Below are positions 1-6,383 of a stretch of 6,960 nt of DNA, one piece after another. The stretch lies in the NCBI GenBank assembly GCA_028822945.1, contig JAPKCN010000104.1, forward strand, positions 1 to 6,960. Direction: 5' to 3'. Position numbers and translations under genes: made by a program. The number at the start of each line of letters is the position of its first letter. The first letter of the stretch is position 1. The notes beneath the pieces are model-generated. The model was not told the DNA's origin. It searched no databases and saw only the letters and a program-made list of their open reading frames with translations. The DNA comes from Porticoccaceae bacterium (GTDB lineage Bacteria; Pseudomonadota; Gammaproteobacteria; Pseudomonadales; Porticoccaceae).

Positions 1-1
1 C

Positions 2-814
2 CGCGTTAGTGCGTTAAAAGTACCCGGAGGCGCTTCTATATCGCGTAAGCAGATCGATGAATATACCAAATTCGTGAGTATCTACGGTGCCAAGGGTCTT
101 GCATGGATTAAGGTCAATGCCTTAGAGGATGGCGTGGTTGGGTTGCAGTCGCCGATTATTAAATTTTTAGGTGAACAGGTTACGTTAGATATCATGCACA
201 GGTTAGAAGCGAAAAACGGTGATATTGTATTTTTTGGTGCCGATAAATCGCAAATTGTGAGTGAGGCCTTGGGCGCTTTACGTGGCCGAATAGGTGCTGA
301 TTTAAACCTCTATAATTGTGATTGGGCGCCGCTCTGGGTTGTTGATTTCCCAATGTTTGAGACTCTCGACAACGGCGGACTAACGCCATTACACCACCCA
401 TTTACGGCACCATCATGCTCAGCAGAGGCGTTGATGCATGCTCCGGGAGAGGCGCTATCTAGGGCGTATGATGTGGTTCTAAATGGTTACGAATTAGGCG
501 GTGGCTCAATGCGTATTCACGACAGTGAGATGCAATCGCGTGTTTTTGAAATTCTCGACATCGATGCTGAACAGCAGCGGGATAAGTTTGGCTTTCTGCT
601 GGATGCTCTGCAATATGGGGCACCTCCGCATGGCGGCATTGCATTGGGCCTCGATAGATTGATGATGTTGATGATCGGCAGTGACTCAATCCGCGATGTT
701 ATCGCTTTTCCAAAAACTCAGTCTGCGGCCTGCCTGCTGACCGAGGCTCCGAGTGCAGTCGCACCGAATCAATTGCGAGATCTTGGCATTCGGGTGCGTA
801 AGGTCGATAGTTAG
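2..814 (+). CDS. aspS: Aspartate--tRNA ligase, C-terminal part (5' end outside window)
   Basis: Class II aminoacyl-tRNA synthetase that charges tRNA with aspartate in the cytoplasm. The open frame runs in from the left edge: codons from position 2 read RVSALKVPGGASISRKQ, part of the GAD insertion domain of bacterial AspRS. The GTG at 74 is therefore an internal valine and not the start. About 270 residues are present of the roughly 590 usual in bacteria. The conserved HHPFTAP segment lies at 392-412, followed by NGYELGGGSMRIHD. Class II motif 3 (GIALGLDR, 635-658) includes the arginine that contacts ATP in this class. The end, SIRDVIAFPKT then LLTEAPS, is typical of the family. The N-terminal anticodon-binding domain and motifs 1 and 2 lie outside, so I cannot tell whether the enzyme is discriminating (Asp only) or also charges tRNA-Asn. 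The identification itself is secure. Confidence 0.98.
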   Translation, partial: RVSALKVPGGASISRKQIDEYTKFVSIYGAKGLAWIKVNALEDGVVGLQSPIIKFLGEQVTLDIMHRLEAKNGDIVFFGADKSQIVSEALGALRGRIGADLNLYNCDWAPLWVVDFPMFETLDNGGLTPLHHPFTAPSCSAEALMHAPGEALSRAYDVVLNGYELGGGSMRIHDSEMQSRVFEILDIDAEQQRDKFGFLLDALQYGAPPHGGIALGLDRLMMLMIGSDSIRDVIAFPKTQSAACLLTEAPSAVAPNQLRDLGIRVRKVDS

Positions 815-849
815 ATATTGAGTGTAGCCAAACATTAGGGAGTTAAAGC

Positions 850-1599
850 ATGGCAGGTCACAGTAAGTGGGCCAACATCAAGCATCGCAAGGCGGCGCAG
901 GATGCCAAGCGCGGTAAGGTTTTTACCAAATTGATACGCGAGTTAGTGGTTGCTGCCAAGGCTGGCGGCCCTAATCCGGATGATAATCCTCGCTTGCGAG
1001 CGGCCGTCGATAAGGCGCTTGGCGCTAATATGAAACGCGACACGGTCGATAAAGCGATCGCGCGGGGCGCAGGCGCCGGAGACGGTGAAAATTATGACGA
1101 GCTCACATATGAAGGCTACGCCCCCGGAGGGGTTGCGGTGCTCGTCGAGTGCATGACTGATAATCGCAATCGTACCGTCGGTGAAGTGCGTCATGTATTC
1201 AGTAAACGCGGAGGAAATCTCGGTACTGATGGCTCAGTTGCCTATCTGTTTAATCGGGTTGGTCAGTTAAGTTTTTTGTGCGATGAAGACGTCGAAGCGC
1301 TTTTAGATGCCGCTTTGGAGGCAGGTGCTGAGGACGTAGTTGTCGATGACGATGGGGCGATTGAGGTAGAGACCAGCTTCGAGAATTTTCTCGCTATAAA
1401 AGGACAGTTACTGGTTGCTGGATTTGACCCCGAGCACGCTGACATTACAATGTTAGCAAGCATCAAGGTGCCATTAGATTTGGCAGGAGCGGAGAAACTA
1501 ATTGCAATGATCGATAGCTTAGAAGATTTAGACGACGTACAAAACGTCTATACCAATGCTGAAATCCCCGCCGAAGTCATTGCTCAAATGGAGTTGTAA
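850..1599 (+). CDS. yebC: YebC/PmpR family protein
   Basis: A cytoplasmic protein of 249 residues, the usual length for the family (E. coli YebC is 246). The N-terminus MAGHSKWANIKHRKAAQDAK is the family signature. It is followed by RLRAAVDKAL (about 48-57), YEGYAPGGVAVLVECMTDNRNRT (about 88-110) and GGNLGTDGSVAYLF (about 120-133). The C-terminal third is acidic and ends in the typical DDVQNVYTNAEIP segment. Family knowledge: these proteins were long described as DNA-binding regulators (PmpR in Pseudomonas aeruginosa). More recent work links YebC proteins and mitochondrial TACO1 to translation through polyproline stretches. The sequence alone does not show which role applies here. An AGGGAG ribosome binding site (837-842) precedes the ATG. 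The 35-base gap after aspS suggests co-transcription. ruvC is normally the next gene, but here it lies 4.8 kb away. Confidence 0.97.
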   Translation: MAGHSKWANIKHRKAAQDAKRGKVFTKLIRELVVAAKAGGPNPDDNPRLRAAVDKALGANMKRDTVDKAIARGAGAGDGENYDELTYEGYAPGGVAVLVECMTDNRNRTVGEVRHVFSKRGGNLGTDGSVAYLFNRVGQLSFLCDEDVEALLDAALEAGAEDVVVDDDGAIEVETSFENFLAIKGQLLVAGFDPEHADITMLASIKVPLDLAGAEKLIAMIDSLEDLDDVQNVYTNAEIPAEVIAQMEL

Positions 1600-1688
1600 G
1601 AGCTGGCCTACGCGGGTTTTAGTGTCGCGGGAGTTTATTCCCATTTAATATCAATGCAACAACGAGTAATCAACGAAGAGGAATAGCG

Positions 1689-2009
1689 ATGAAAGTTATC
1701 AAGACAACCAAAAAGTATACTGTGTATAAAAAAAACTCTGGCCGTTTCGCGGTAAAAGATGCCGCCAAAAACTGGGTGAATGCTGATGAAAAGGTCACTA
1801 TATTGTTGGCCGAAGGCCTCATTAAAGCAGTTGTTGCGTCATCACCAGCCGATGAAGAGGCTCTTGTCGAAGCAGTAGTAGTTGAAGAGGCGGTAGCTAA
1901 AGAAGCATCTGTTGAGGCAGCAGTTGTTGAAGACGCATCTGCTGAAGAGGTTGTAGTTGAAGAAGCTCCCGTCGAAGAGACTCCAGTGACAAAAGATTCA
2001 GCAAGTTAA
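1689..2009 (+). CDS. Small hypothetical protein with basic N-terminal part and acidic pentapeptide-repeat tail
   Basis: A 106-residue protein that I cannot assign to a named family. Translation support is good: an AAGAGGA ribosome binding site at 1676-1682 sits 6 bases before the ATG. Residues 1-50 are basic (11 Lys/Arg against 4 acidic). They look like a small folded domain rich in predicted strands with a final helix, containing TVYKKNSGRFAVKD and WVNADEKVTILLAEGLIKA. Residues 56-100 form nine consecutive pentads of consensus E-E-A-x-V (for example EEALV, EAVVV, EEAVA, EEAPV, EETPV). A degenerate tenth follows, then the end. The tail carries 17 acidic residues and almost no basic ones, so it is probably flexible or loosely helical. 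There is no signal peptide or membrane segment, so it is likely cytoplasmic. The basic part could bind nucleic acid or an acidic partner; that is inference only. A low-complexity artefact is possible for the tail, but the N-terminal part with its ribosome binding site argues for a real gene. Confidence 0.82.
   Translation: MKVIKTTKKYTVYKKNSGRFAVKDAAKNWVNADEKVTILLAEGLIKAVVASSPADEEALVEAVVVEEAVAKEASVEAAVVEDASAEEVVVEEAPVEETPVTKDSAS
1854..1988 (+). repeat. Nine tandem 15-base units encoding E-E-A-x-V pentads
   Basis: In-frame coding repeat inside the small gene at 1689. From 1854 each 15-base unit begins with GAA or GAG, except the fourth unit, which begins AAA. The second codon is mostly GAA, GAG, GCA or GAC, and the units tend to end in a valine or alanine codon. 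The units are diverged at the DNA level but strictly in phase: Glu recurs at residues 56, 61, 66, 76, 81, 86, 91 and 96, with Lys at 71. The array may have grown by slippage or unequal exchange and may vary in copy number between strains. Confidence 0.8.
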
Positions 2010-2330
2010 TTGCTGCCCCGAAATACGCATCCCCCGCATTACATCGTTTTACGTCCATTCAATGGGTATCAAATGATTCTTTCGGGGGAGGCTTTTTCTA
2101 TCTGGTCTAGCTTGTATTTATGGAGCTTTTATCCGCGAAGCTACGAACGAGGCAGTCTAAGCTCAGATGACGGTGCTATGACTGGGAGATTAAAAAAACC
2201 TCCAAAACAAATAATATAGCGCCTGTGTTTAAGCTACTAGTTATGGAAGTGTCATAACTTGTCTATAGAGTCCGCGTTGTGGCTTAGCAGATTCCTGCAA
2301 CGGATGTGTCCACCTATTTAGGAGAAAATA
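2010..2330. other. Intergenic region between the small gene and the M16 peptidase gene
   Basis: A stretch of 321 bases with no convincing gene. An open frame starts with TTG directly at 2010, but it has no ribosome binding site and an implausible protein sequence. Downstream of the small gene, CCCCGAAA (2016-2023) can pair with TTTCGGGG (2080-2087), and an alternative TCCCCCG (2030-2036) can pair with CGGGGGA (2083-2089), followed by GGCTTTTTC. This might be a weak terminator or attenuator, but the 56-base loop makes it doubtful. The right part holds the inverted repeat at 2239-2259 and a possible -10 box before the peptidase gene. Confidence 0.6.
2239..2259. promoter_or_regulatory. Perfect inverted repeat, candidate operator of the M16 peptidase gene
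   Basis: Seven-base arms AGTTATG (2239-2245) and CATAACT (2253-2259) are separated by seven bases. Two more pairs flank them after one mismatch (2236-2237 with 2261-2262). A -10-like TATAGA lies immediately downstream (2264-2269). The right half of the repeat therefore falls in the spacer, and the left half over the -35 position, where no good -35 box is seen. That layout fits a binding site for a dimeric repressor or activator. Nothing else in the window matches it, so the regulator cannot be named. A simple RNA hairpin is an alternative reading. Confidence 0.35.
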
Positions 2331-5201
2331 GTGTTTCGATCAATTGTGATTATATTTTTTATTCTTGGGTCGTCTGCCTGTCAGCAAAGTGCGCAATTAA
2401 ACGCGGCTATCGATCTTTTAAATGATCCGATTGGGGTTAGTTTGGACGGGATTACTTTTGTGGAAAAGATCCCATCACAAAGCGGTAAAACGCAGATCCC
2501 CTACGAAAAATATTTGCTCGACAACGGTCTCACTGTTATTTTGCATCGTGACTCCTCCGACCCCTTAGTGCATGTGGACATCACATATCATGTCGGTTCG
2601 GCGCGCGAGGAGCTGGGTAAATCTGGATTTGCGCATTTTTTCGAGCATATGATGTTTCAGGGTTCAGAAAACGTGGCCGATGAACAACACTTCAAGTTGG
2701 TGACCGAGGCAGGCGGCACTATGAACGGCTCGACCAACTCTGATAGGACAAACTACTTTCAAACAGTACCAGCCAATCAACTCGCCAAAGTGCTTTGGCT
2801 GGAAGCCGATCGTATGGGTTTTTTCGTCGATGCGGTCACCCAAGAAAAATTTGAAGTACAGCGCGAAACGGTCAAAAATGAGCGAGGCCAAAGGGTCGAC
2901 AACCGGCCCTACGGGCGCTTGGGGGAGCGGGTTTCCGAGGCCTTGTATCCGTATGGGCACCCATATTCTTGGCCGGTAATTGGCTATATGGATGATCTTG
3001 ACCGCGTTGGGTTAAACGATTTAAAAGCGTTTTTTTTACGCTGGTACGGCCCCAATAATGCAACTTTAACCATCGGTGGGGACATACAGGTAGCACAGAC
3101 CTTGCAACTTGTGAAAAAGTATTTTGCCCCGATCCCACGCGGGCCAGAGGTTTCCATGCCAGCGAAGCCGACTGTGAACATTGCTCGGGATCGCTACATC
3201 TCGATGCAGGACAATGTTCATCTGCCGCTACTTCTCATGGCTTATCCGACGGTTTCTTTGCGGCATGAGGATGAGGCTCCGCTAGATGTCTTGGCGAGTA
3301 TACTGGGTAGCGGTAAGACCTCACTGCTATATAAAAACTTAGTTAAAAACCAGCTTGCAGTGCAGGCTGGTGCGAGTCATCCGTGTGCAGAGTTAGCTTG
3401 CACTTTTGAGTTCTATGCATTGCCCCATCCAGTCTCGGGTGCATCTCTTCAGGATCTCGAGAGATTAGTGCGAGAGACGCTTGCAGAATTTGAGGAGCGC
3501 GGTGTCGAACCGGACGATTTGTTGATCGCCAAAGCGGAGATTGAGTCCGGTACGGTCTTTGGACTGCAAAGTGTCGCTGGTAAAGTGAGTCAGTTAGCGG
3601 CAAATCAAACCTATTCGGGAAACCCAAATTATATTCAGAAGGATATTGCCCGTTATAACAGTGTGACTCGGGAGGATGTCATGCGAGTTTACAAGCAATA
3701 TATCAAAGGGCGGTATGGTGTTATTGTAAGCGTAGTGCCCGAGGGACAGCTTGATCAGGTTGCGGCGCAAGACGATTTTTCCCCGCGCAAGCGATCTGTG
3801 GGCGAGGAAGAAACGATAGCCGACGCAGACCTTGTCTTGCGCCGAGCTAAAGACGACTTTGATCGGAGTTTGATGCCGATTGCGGGCTTCAGTAAAGCGG
3901 CACAAATACCCGGCCTTTGGCGGTATAAAACGAATAATGGTATCGATGTGCTAGGCGCCCAGAGCACGGAGACGCCGACTACTACGGTACTGCTCAAAAT
4001 CCCCGCTGGGCACTATTATACTCAAAGCGATAAGGCTGGTACTGTGGCTCTTATAGCGACCATGCTAAATGAATCGACGCAACAGCGCAGTGGTGAGGAC
4101 ATGTCCAAGGCCTTGCAAAAGCTTGGCAGTTCAGTATCCATCAGCCCGGGGGCACACTACTTAACCGTCAGCATGAGTACCTTGACCAAGCATCTCGATG
4201 CGACGCTCGCCCTAGTAAATGAAAAGTTGACTCAACCGGCGTGGCTTGACAGTGAGTTTGATCGGGTTAAAAACAACGCTATTGAGGGCGCTATTAACGG
4301 TAAAAAAGATGCCGGATATTTAGCTCAGACCGCTTGGAGGCAATTGATGCATAGCAAGAACATCGCTGCGACTTCGAGTGCTGGAGATGAGGTATCCCTC
4401 GCCAATATCGATCTCGACGATCTCAAACAGCACTATCGACAGCAGATAAAGCCCTTTGGCGGTCAATTGATTGTTGTGTCCAATCTTGAACAAGAGCGGG
4501 TAGTTGAATCGCTGTCGGTCTTTTCTGAGTGGTCCGGGAAGGGAGAGTTGCTCAACTTAAAACTGCCGAAAGCCAAGACCCAAATGGGCGTGATCTACCT
4601 CGTGGATAAAAAAGAGGCTGCACAATCGGTAGTTTGGATCGGCAAGCGCTCTATGACCGAGGATATAACGGGTGAGTACTTTCGCTCGTCGTTAATGAAT
4701 TTTCCTCTCGGTGGCGCTTTTAATAGCCGGATCAATTTAAATCTGCGTGAAGATAAGGGCTATACCTACGGCGCTCGGTCGGGCTTCTCTGGGGGTAAAT
4801 TGTCCGGAGAATATCGCGCGGGAGCCGAAGTTAGAGCCGACGTCACAGACCGCTCGATAGTCGAATTGATCAGAGAGATCAAGGCGTATGCACAAGACGG
4901 TATTAGTGTCGATGAGTTGCTCTTTATGCGCAATGCTATTACCCAACGCGACGCCCTAAAATATGAAACGCCGAGTGCAAAGCTGGGTTTTTTGGCGCGT
5001 ATTTTGGAACACGATTTAACGCCAGATTTTGTTCGCCAGCAAACCGAAATCGTCGCCAATATTACCAAGCAAGAGATTGACGCATTGGCGAGGAAACACC
5101 TGGACATAGAGCAAATGTTGATTCTTGTAGTCGGTAATGCTTTGGTACTAAAGCCGCAGTTAGAGGCACTGGATTACACCGTTATCGACTACGAGATTTA
5201 A
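2331..5201 (+). CDS. M16 family zinc metallopeptidase (insulinase/pitrilysin-like), probable lipoprotein
   Basis: A 956-residue peptidase of the M16 family, whose members cleave peptides inside a clamshell formed by two halves. Residues 1-17 look like a lipoprotein signal: Arg3, a hydrophobic run IVIIFFIL, then SSAC with Cys17. Position +2 is Gln and not Asp, so an outer-membrane anchor facing the periplasm is likely. The catalytic half (about 60-470) has the inverted zinc motif HFFEH (His102, Glu105, His106). Glu184 in VKNERGQR, 78 residues after His106, is the probable third zinc ligand. A linker (about 480-527) leads to the second half (about 528-956). That half lacks the zinc motif (LNEST around 579-583) but has the Arg/Tyr substrate-binding signature LREDKGYTY (Arg806, Tyr811, Tyr813). 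Active and inactive halves are thus on one chain, whereas M16B types split them between subunits. The GTG start is supported by AGGAGA at 2320-2325. The substrate is unknown. The gene interrupts the usual yebC-ruvC neighbourhood. Confidence 0.95.
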   Translation: MFRSIVIIFFILGSSACQQSAQLNAAIDLLNDPIGVSLDGITFVEKIPSQSGKTQIPYEKYLLDNGLTVILHRDSSDPLVHVDITYHVGSAREELGKSGFAHFFEHMMFQGSENVADEQHFKLVTEAGGTMNGSTNSDRTNYFQTVPANQLAKVLWLEADRMGFFVDAVTQEKFEVQRETVKNERGQRVDNRPYGRLGERVSEALYPYGHPYSWPVIGYMDDLDRVGLNDLKAFFLRWYGPNNATLTIGGDIQVAQTLQLVKKYFAPIPRGPEVSMPAKPTVNIARDRYISMQDNVHLPLLLMAYPTVSLRHEDEAPLDVLASILGSGKTSLLYKNLVKNQLAVQAGASHPCAELACTFEFYALPHPVSGASLQDLERLVRETLAEFEERGVEPDDLLIAKAEIESGTVFGLQSVAGKVSQLAANQTYSGNPNYIQKDIARYNSVTREDVMRVYKQYIKGRYGVIVSVVPEGQLDQVAAQDDFSPRKRSVGEEETIADADLVLRRAKDDFDRSLMPIAGFSKAAQIPGLWRYKTNNGIDVLGAQSTETPTTTVLLKIPAGHYYTQSDKAGTVALIATMLNESTQQRSGEDMSKALQKLGSSVSISPGAHYLTVSMSTLTKHLDATLALVNEKLTQPAWLDSEFDRVKNNAIEGAINGKKDAGYLAQTAWRQLMHSKNIAATSSAGDEVSLANIDLDDLKQHYRQQIKPFGGQLIVVSNLEQERVVESLSVFSEWSGKGELLNLKLPKAKTQMGVIYLVDKKEAAQSVVWIGKRSMTEDITGEYFRSSLMNFPLGGAFNSRINLNLREDKGYTYGARSGFSGGKLSGEYRAGAEVRADVTDRSIVELIREIKAYAQDGISVDELLFMRNAITQRDALKYETPSAKLGFLARILEHDLTPDFVRQQTEIVANITKQEIDALARKHLDIEQMLILVVGNALVLKPQLEALDYTVIDYEI

Positions 5202-5397
5202 CCTGCCGTGAGGCTATTTAAGTGTATATTATCCAATTAGTTGGGCGCCGGCATTGGCAGTAATGTTGATAGAAAATTACCGAGGTGTGCGGACGCAGTC
5301 ACCAGCTGCTACTGCTGTTTAGCGGCACTTTTGGCCAACCTGTCGCTTGCGTTGATAAAGTGATGTCTGCGGGTTACCTCTGTTTTTTTCTCGCTAT

Positions 5398-5421
5398 TTA
5401 AGCTCTGCGTGTGGAGCTTAA
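5398..5421. repeat. Perfect 8-base inverted repeat with 8-base loop
   Basis: TTAAGCTC (5398-5405) pairs exactly with GAGCTTAA (5414-5421) around TGCGTGTG. On the + strand no T-run follows, and the TTTTTTT tract (5383-5389) lies upstream. Read on the - strand, this hairpin is followed by an A-rich tract. It is therefore not a normal intrinsic terminator in either direction. It is the first of a run of hairpins continuing to about 5536. Confidence 0.6.
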
Positions 5422-5445
5422 GTTATGCCTGTTGCCATCACTGAT

Positions 5446-5512
5446 CGGTGATACCGTCGACTCGGAGTCAAGGGCGGTTTTATTTGGCGGTGATCCTTGT
5501 GATTCGGAATCA
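5446..5512. repeat. 42-base-period tandem repeat, each copy with an 11-base palindrome
   Basis: Copy 1 (5446-5470) and copy 2 (5488-5512) both start CGGTGAT. Both then have six variable bases and a palindrome: GACTCGGAGTC (5459-5469) in copy 1, GATTCGGAATC (5501-5511) in copy 2. Over 25 aligned positions 18 match. The two differences inside the palindrome are paired (C-G in copy 1 becomes T-A in copy 2), so symmetry is kept. In copy 2 the palindrome extends to 15 bases (5499-5513). CGGTGAT is also the right part of an imperfect palindrome with ATCAC at 5437-5441. Confidence 0.55.
5453..5485 (+). terminator. Terminator-like hairpin in repeat copy 1
   Basis: An outer stem ACCG (5453-5456) with CGGT (5475-5478) encloses the inner GACT/AGTC stem and runs straight into TTTTATTT (5478-5485). 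The internal loops (2 and 5 bases) weaken it. It lies about 250 bases after the peptidase stop codon, so it could end that transcript, but this is only a possibility. Confidence 0.3.
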
Positions 5513-5536
5513 CTGTTTTAGGATTTGTTTACTTTT
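5493..5536 (+). terminator. Terminator-like hairpin in repeat copy 2
   Basis: An outer stem ATCCT (5493-5497) with AGGAT (5520-5524) encloses the strong inner hairpin GTGATT-CGG-AATCAC (5499-5513). It is followed by a T-rich run, TTGTTTACTTTT (5525-5536). The plan matches copy 1 although the outer stem has a different sequence. The tail is interrupted, so efficient termination is uncertain. Confidence 0.3.
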
Positions 5537-5620
5537 CGGGACTAATAGAAGCTATTGATAGAGCCACTAGCGAGACCTAGAAAAACGCAATGACTGGTAT
5601 ATGGCGTCTTAAGATATTAG

Positions 5621-5636
5621 GACTAATCGATTAGTC
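5621..5636. repeat. Perfect 16-base palindrome
   Basis: GACTAATCGATTAGTC reads the same on both strands with no spacer. Such symmetry fits a protein-binding site better than an RNA hairpin, which would leave a six-base-pair stem with a TCGA loop. The half-site GGACTAAT also occurs once more at 5539-5546, without its partner half. No gene or promoter next to it is clear, so the role is open. Confidence 0.5.
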
Positions 5637-5780
5637 GAGTGAAGCCAAGCAAAACCACAGTGATTTTTTTACTATTAGTTGGATCCTTTTTGACTATAAC
5701 GATGACCGCCGGCGCAGGGTAGGTAAAATGTTCTCTTGCTAGCAGTTAGGGCGTCGGGCGAAGTGATTCCTAAGGCGAGT

Positions 5781-5807
5781 CTCGAACGCCACATCACTGG
5801 CGTCGAG
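5781..5807. repeat. Strong nine-base-pair hairpin with one bulged A
   Basis: CTCG (5781-5784) and ACGCC (5786-5790), separated by a bulged A, pair with GGCGT (5799-5803) and CGAG (5804-5807) around an eight-base loop. Six of the nine pairs are G-C. No T-run follows, so it is not an intrinsic terminator. GGCG at 5774-5777 could pair with the same CGCC (5787-5790), giving a mutually exclusive alternative fold. Confidence 0.5.
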
Positions 5808-6220
5808 CGTCGTTGGTGCTGCTATATCGTCTAATCTAAGGGATTATTCGAACCCTTTCTAGTTCAGGATTGCCCCCCCTTCCCCGTATTGTAGGCCCTT
5901 AATACTGTAGGCAGGAATAGGTCGGTTGGCGCCTCCATCGTGATGTAATGCACAACTGCCGCCAGCGAATGACGCTCTTTAAAAATATCATGTTCTTGTC
6001 TCTCATGCCATAAGTTCAATTTCGCTTCGGCGCGACTCCGGAACATGTTTAGACCAATCATCTGAGCTGTGCGTTGTTGAATCACTGCATAACCATTTAC
6101 AACTGTTATGCTTTTTAAACTGCTCAGATTTTGACAAGATCGAGTAATCTGTGTGTTCAATTATATTCGTACACCGCATTATCGAACGAGACATCTAGTC
6201 GCCCGAGCAGTATGCCTGGC

Positions 6221-6243
6221 GGGTAAGAATATAACAGTTACCC
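6221..6243. repeat. Six-base inverted repeat upstream of ruvC
   Basis: GGGTAA (6221-6226) and TTACCC (6238-6243) flank eleven AT-rich bases. The spacing of the half-site centres (17 bases) would suit a dimeric regulator on one face of the helix, or a weak hairpin. It lies about 200 bases before ruvC, which is far for direct control. Confidence 0.35.
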
Positions 6244-6377
6244 AGATTCAAAACGGGCAGCTGAATATTTCGGCGTCACGAGCAGGCACGTAGGTTTGTC
6301 TAACAAAGCGCAAAAGTCTCTATGTAAGCATGGAGTTTGCAAGGCTCTGTGGCGGCTATCTATGGTGAATAGAACGC

Positions 6378-6383
6378 TATAAT
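6378..6383 (+). promoter_or_regulatory. Possible -10 box of a ruvC promoter
   Basis: A consensus TATAAT stands 58 bases before the ruvC start codon. No good -35 box is found at the right spacing (GCTATC at 6355-6360), and there is no extended -10 TG. Because ruvC is cut off from yebC here it needs its own promoter, and this is the best candidate. I did not see a LexA-type CTGT-N8-ACAG site nearby. Confidence 0.35.

Noticed and set aside
1629..1642. GGGA/TCCC hairpin after yebC as a terminator
   Set aside because: It has only four base pairs and no T-run, so termination between yebC and the small gene is not supported.
2010..2219. Open frame of 69 codons directly after the small gene
   Set aside because: It starts with TTG touching the previous stop codon, has no ribosome binding site of its own, and the translation is rich in Pro, Tyr, Ser and Arg with no recognisable pattern.
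4766..5107. Reverse-strand open frame of 113 codons, and similar ones inside the peptidase, yebC, aspS and ruvC genes
   Set aside because: They lie opposite well-supported coding sequence and show no family motifs; they are by-products of the real frame.
5235..5330. GTTGGGC at 5239 as an integron attC core site
   Set aside because: No matching RYYYAAC partner is present at a suitable distance, and no cassette genes or integrase are visible.
5539..5667. Resemblance to the 3' end of 23S rRNA (TTGATAG then GGACTAATCGAT)
   Set aside because: Some 23S genes end near ACTAATCGATCGAG, but the match is about ten bases, the spacing is about 20 bases off, and no further rRNA sequence is seen up- or downstream.
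5838..5857. tRNA-like T-arm on the - strand (GGGTTCGAAT)
   Set aside because: The loop is too long, and no acceptor, D or anticodon arm can be built around it.
6003..6194. Reverse-strand frame of 63 codons overlapping the 98-codon frame
   Set aside because: It has no ribosome binding site or recognisable motif, and its composition is consistent with noncoding DNA.
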